A program made the translations under genes and the position numbers. DNA of 64,000 bases from Flavobacterium acetivorans (GTDB lineage: Bacteria; Bacteroidota; Bacteroidia; Flavobacteriales; Flavobacteriaceae): positions 3,410,001 through 3,474,000 of the forward strand of contig NZ_CP087132.1 of assembly GCF_020911885.1 (NCBI RefSeq), read 5' to 3'. Position 1 is the first letter of the stretch. Each line of letters opens with the position of its first letter. Under the pieces are notes generated by a model. It did not search any database. It was not told the origin of the DNA and saw only the letters and a list, made by a program, of their open reading frames with translations. Below are positions 61,841 through 64,000 of this stretch, in pieces.

Positions 61841-63433
61841 ATGGAAAACGCACCAGATTTGTTTGATAATTACTCTAAAGACGAACTTTTGAAATTACTC
61901 AAAAGTCAAATAAAAGCGAATTCCAAATTAGAATCCAAATCTAATAAATTAGAATCCAAAACCGAAAAATTAGAGATTGTAGCCACGAAACTTGAACAAG
62001 AGGTTAGTTATCTAAAATTCCAGATTGAACAGTTCAAAAGAGCAATGTACGGTTCTAAGAAAGAACGTTTCATCGCCAGTGAAAATCCGGAGCAATTAGC
62101 CATTCCTTTTGAAATCGATGAGCAAGAAGTAGCACAAGCCGTTGAATCGGTAAAAGAGCAAATCACTTACGAACGCGAAAAAGCAAGCAAAAAGCATCAA
62201 GGCCGTATGGCTTTACCATCGCACCTTGCGGTAAACGAAATCATTTTGGAACCGACTGAAAATGTAGAAGGATTGAAATGCATTGGTCAGGAAATTACTG
62301 ATGAATTGGAATATACTCCCGCAAAATTGTTCATCAACCGTTACATCCGAAATAAATATGTTGCCCCGGTGGATGAAAAAGGAAACCAGCAAGTCAAAAT
62401 TGCCTCTCTCGATTTTCGTCCGATTCCAAAATGTATTGCTGGAACCCATCTTTTGACTCAAATCATCACCGATAAGTTTGTGGATCACCTTCCGCTTTAC
62501 CGACAGATACAGCGATTTTCAAGAGAAGGAGTCGATATACCTTCTTCTACGGTCGATTCATGGGTAAGATTAGTATCCCAATTACTTCGACCCTTGTACG
62601 AATGTCACCGACAGCATACGCTGAAAAACGGTTATCTTCAGGCGGATGAATCCCCAATAAAAGTACAGGACACAGATAAAAAAGGCGCAACACATACTGG
62701 ATTTATGTGGGTGTATCACGCGCCTATACCCAAAAGTGTGTATTTTGATTATCGAAAAGGACGCGGCAGCGAAGGCCCTTTGGAAATGTTAAACGATTTT
62801 GTAGGTTATCTTCAAACCGATGGTTATGGAGTATATCCGCAATTTGCACTCAAAGAAAACGTCACACAGATAGCTTGTTGGGCACATGCGCGCCGTTATT
62901 TTGAAAAAGCATTGGATTATAACAAAGCAAATGCTTCGCACGTGATGTTGCTTATCCAAAAGCTATATGAAATTGAACGAAAAGCCACTTCTGAAAACTT
63001 TTCAATCCAGGAAAAATATGCTTTAAGATTAAAAGAATCACATCCCTTACTTAACGAAATAGGGAACTACATTGCAGTGCAGTCAAAATTAGAATTACCC
63101 AAAAGTCCGCTGGGCAAGGCCTACAATTATTGCTTGAAACGTTGGGACAGTTTGATGGCTTATCTAAAAGACGGAAATCTGCATATTGACAACAATCAGG
63201 TTGAAAATACCATTCGACCCTTGGCCTTGGGAAGAAAAAATTATCTTTTTGCAGGTTCACACCAAGCTGCAAAGGATATTGCCATGTATTATTCGTTTTT
63301 TGCCAGCTGCAAGAAAAATAATATCAATCCATCCAAATGGCTACATCATGTCCTTGAAAATATCAACGACACCAAATCTTCAGAACTTCACAATCTTCTT
63401 CCTCAATACTTCAATCAGAATTTATTGGATTGA
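61841..63433 (+). CDS. tnpC: IS66 transposase TnpC
   Basis: 530 aa. An N-terminal coiled coil (about 20-70) contains repeated LESK/LE units. The DDE domain has Asp269 (GYLQADES), Asp327 (YLQTDGYG) and Glu455 (NNQVENTIRPLALGRKNYLFAGS). The zinc-finger segment seen in many IS66 transposases is not visible, and the region 100-190 lacks CxxC pairs. All catalytic residues are present. Confidence 0.95.
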   Translation: MENAPDLFDNYSKDELLKLLKSQIKANSKLESKSNKLESKTEKLEIVATKLEQEVSYLKFQIEQFKRAMYGSKKERFIASENPEQLAIPFEIDEQEVAQAVESVKEQITYEREKASKKHQGRMALPSHLAVNEIILEPTENVEGLKCIGQEITDELEYTPAKLFINRYIRNKYVAPVDEKGNQQVKIASLDFRPIPKCIAGTHLLTQIITDKFVDHLPLYRQIQRFSREGVDIPSSTVDSWVRLVSQLLRPLYECHRQHTLKNGYLQADESPIKVQDTDKKGATHTGFMWVYHAPIPKSVYFDYRKGRGSEGPLEMLNDFVGYLQTDGYGVYPQFALKENVTQIACWAHARRYFEKALDYNKANASHVMLLIQKLYEIERKATSENFSIQEKYALRLKESHPLLNEIGNYIAVQSKLELPKSPLGKAYNYCLKRWDSLMAYLKDGNLHIDNNQVENTIRPLALGRKNYLFAGSHQAAKDIAMYYSFFASCKKNNINPSKWLHHVLENINDTKSSELHNLLPQYFNQNLLD

Positions 63434-63454
63434 TGTAGTTGCTGGGGTGGATAC

Positions 63455-63462
63455 TGTTCTTT
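63455..63462. repeat. IS66 target-site duplication, right copy
   Basis: TGTTCTTT follows the right end directly and equals the copy at 61069-61076. Confidence 0.95.
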
Positions 63463-63495
63463 AAACAACTTTAAGAAAGTATAAAAAACTATAAA

Positions 63496-63526
63496 TAAAC
63501 CCCGAAAGTATAGCTTTCGGGGTTTA
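63496..63526 (-). terminator. Terminator of the right-edge T9SS cargo gene
   Basis: A 13-bp perfect stem (TAAACCCCGAAAG 63496-63508 with CTTTCGGGGTTTA 63514-63526) lies 54 bases after the stop at 63580 on the minus strand. Confidence 0.85.
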
Positions 63527-63579
63527 ATCTTACTACCTAATCCTTACTCTATATTTTATAGGATTAGAAATTAATACTA

Positions 63580-63999
63580 CTATTCTGAAGACATTACTTT
63601 TTTAGAACTGCTACCTCTATCAGTAGTCAATTTTACAATAAAAACTTGCTCTTGTCCTCTATTCACATTGAGATCAAGCATGACATTTTTATTTAAGTAA
63701 CTATTAGTGTCATTTTTAGAATACACTAGATTCCCTTGTGTATTAAACACTTCAATTTTCACGTCAGACTGATAATCAAAATCATATCTAATGGTCAGTT
63801 GATCTTTGAACGGAACTGGACTAGCGGTAAAACCAGCAAGTTCTGTACTAGAAAGCGATGATTGTTCTCCTTTAGGACATTCGGGAACATCCCAACCGAT
63901 GAATATAGCACATTCGTCAAATACTTCATTAATAGCGCCAACAGCACCAGCAATATCAGATAATGATGCACCGCCCTCAGAGTTTTTAATGCCGTCAGC
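63580..63999 (-). CDS. C-terminal part of a T9SS cargo protein (5' end outside window)
   Basis: The frame is open from the window edge (63999) and 139 residues are visible. The last 80 (SPVPFKDQLTIRYDFDYQSD…VKLTTDRGSSSKKVMSSE) form a type A sorting domain almost identical in pattern to that of the gene at 58546. The upstream visible part contains two Cys (DECAIFIG, VPECPKG) and no clear domain. The two genes are probably related cargo genes separated by the IS66 insertion. Confidence 0.85.
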   Translation of the reverse strand, partial: ADGIKNSEGGASLSDIAGAVGAINEVFDECAIFIGWDVPECPKGEQSSLSSTELAGFTASPVPFKDQLTIRYDFDYQSDVKIEVFNTQGNLVYSKNDTNSYLNKNVMLDLNVNRGQEQVFIVKLTTDRGSSSKKVMSSE

Positions 64000-64000
64000 A

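Larger units (their letters stand above)
61077..63454 (+). mobile_element. Complete IS66-family insertion sequence (2378 bp)
   Basis: The left end starts GTATCC and the right end stops GGATAC, with imperfect 20-bp inverted repeats (GTATCCTTCCCACCAATGCC versus GTATCCACCCCAGCAACTAC). An exact 8-bp duplication TGTTCTTT flanks it. The three genes tnpA, tnpB and tnpC are all intact. It is inserted in an intergenic region between two T9SS cargo genes. Confidence 0.95.

Noticed and set aside
61635..63464. Small frames antisense or out of frame to tnpB and tnpC
   Set aside because: They are shadows of the IS66 genes.

Overview
The window looks like chromosomal DNA of a Flavobacterium or a close relative in the Flavobacteriaceae (Bacteroidota). 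The evidence is the low G+C content, the gliding-motility lipoprotein GldI, several secreted proteins with type IX secretion (T9SS) C-terminal sorting domains, flavobacterial promoter boxes of the TAnnTTTG type, glutamine synthetase III, and flavobacterial families such as DUF3810. There is no rRNA operon, prophage or CRISPR array. One tRNA gene (Trp) is present.

Layout. 1-29 kb is mostly housekeeping, largely on the minus strand: pepD, an ECF-type sigma factor with a membrane partner, a PlsC-like acyltransferase, a CoA-type Nudix hydrolase, nitronate monooxygenase with a T9SS subtilase, mnmA, yidC-pyrG, a LysM/periplasmic-binding protein with OsmC, and guaA. It then switches to the plus strand with a Rid protein, a CLC channel, nrnA, gldI and two cyclophilin-FKBP fusion isomerases, which together form a periplasmic protein-folding cluster. 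29-36 kb holds tRNA-Trp and a complete tripartite RND efflux operon (adaptor, pump, outer-membrane factor) led by a small secreted protein. 36-52 kb holds a GH84 hexosaminidase, a toxin-antitoxin pair whose toxin is frameshifted, an M16 protease followed by a metal P-type ATPase, a membrane protein made of five PAS domains, purM, glnN and a TerC-type transporter.

53-64 kb is accessory. An IS21-type element with four roughly 24-bp-spaced terminal repeats at each end has cut off a minus-strand gene after codon 30. That gene was the third member of an operon of unknown genes divergent from an Xre-type regulator. Two T9SS cargo genes with closely related sorting domains follow. Between them sits an intact IS66-type element whose ends can be set to the base by a perfect 8-bp target duplication.

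The least explained parts are the regulator/three-gene accessory module broken by IS21, the PAS-only membrane protein, the frameshifted ParE/RelE toxin, the P-type ATPase with DKTRT in place of DKTGT, and several families of intergenic inverted repeats. No complete new system can be demonstrated from sequence alone. The 55.8-57.7 kb module is the best candidate.
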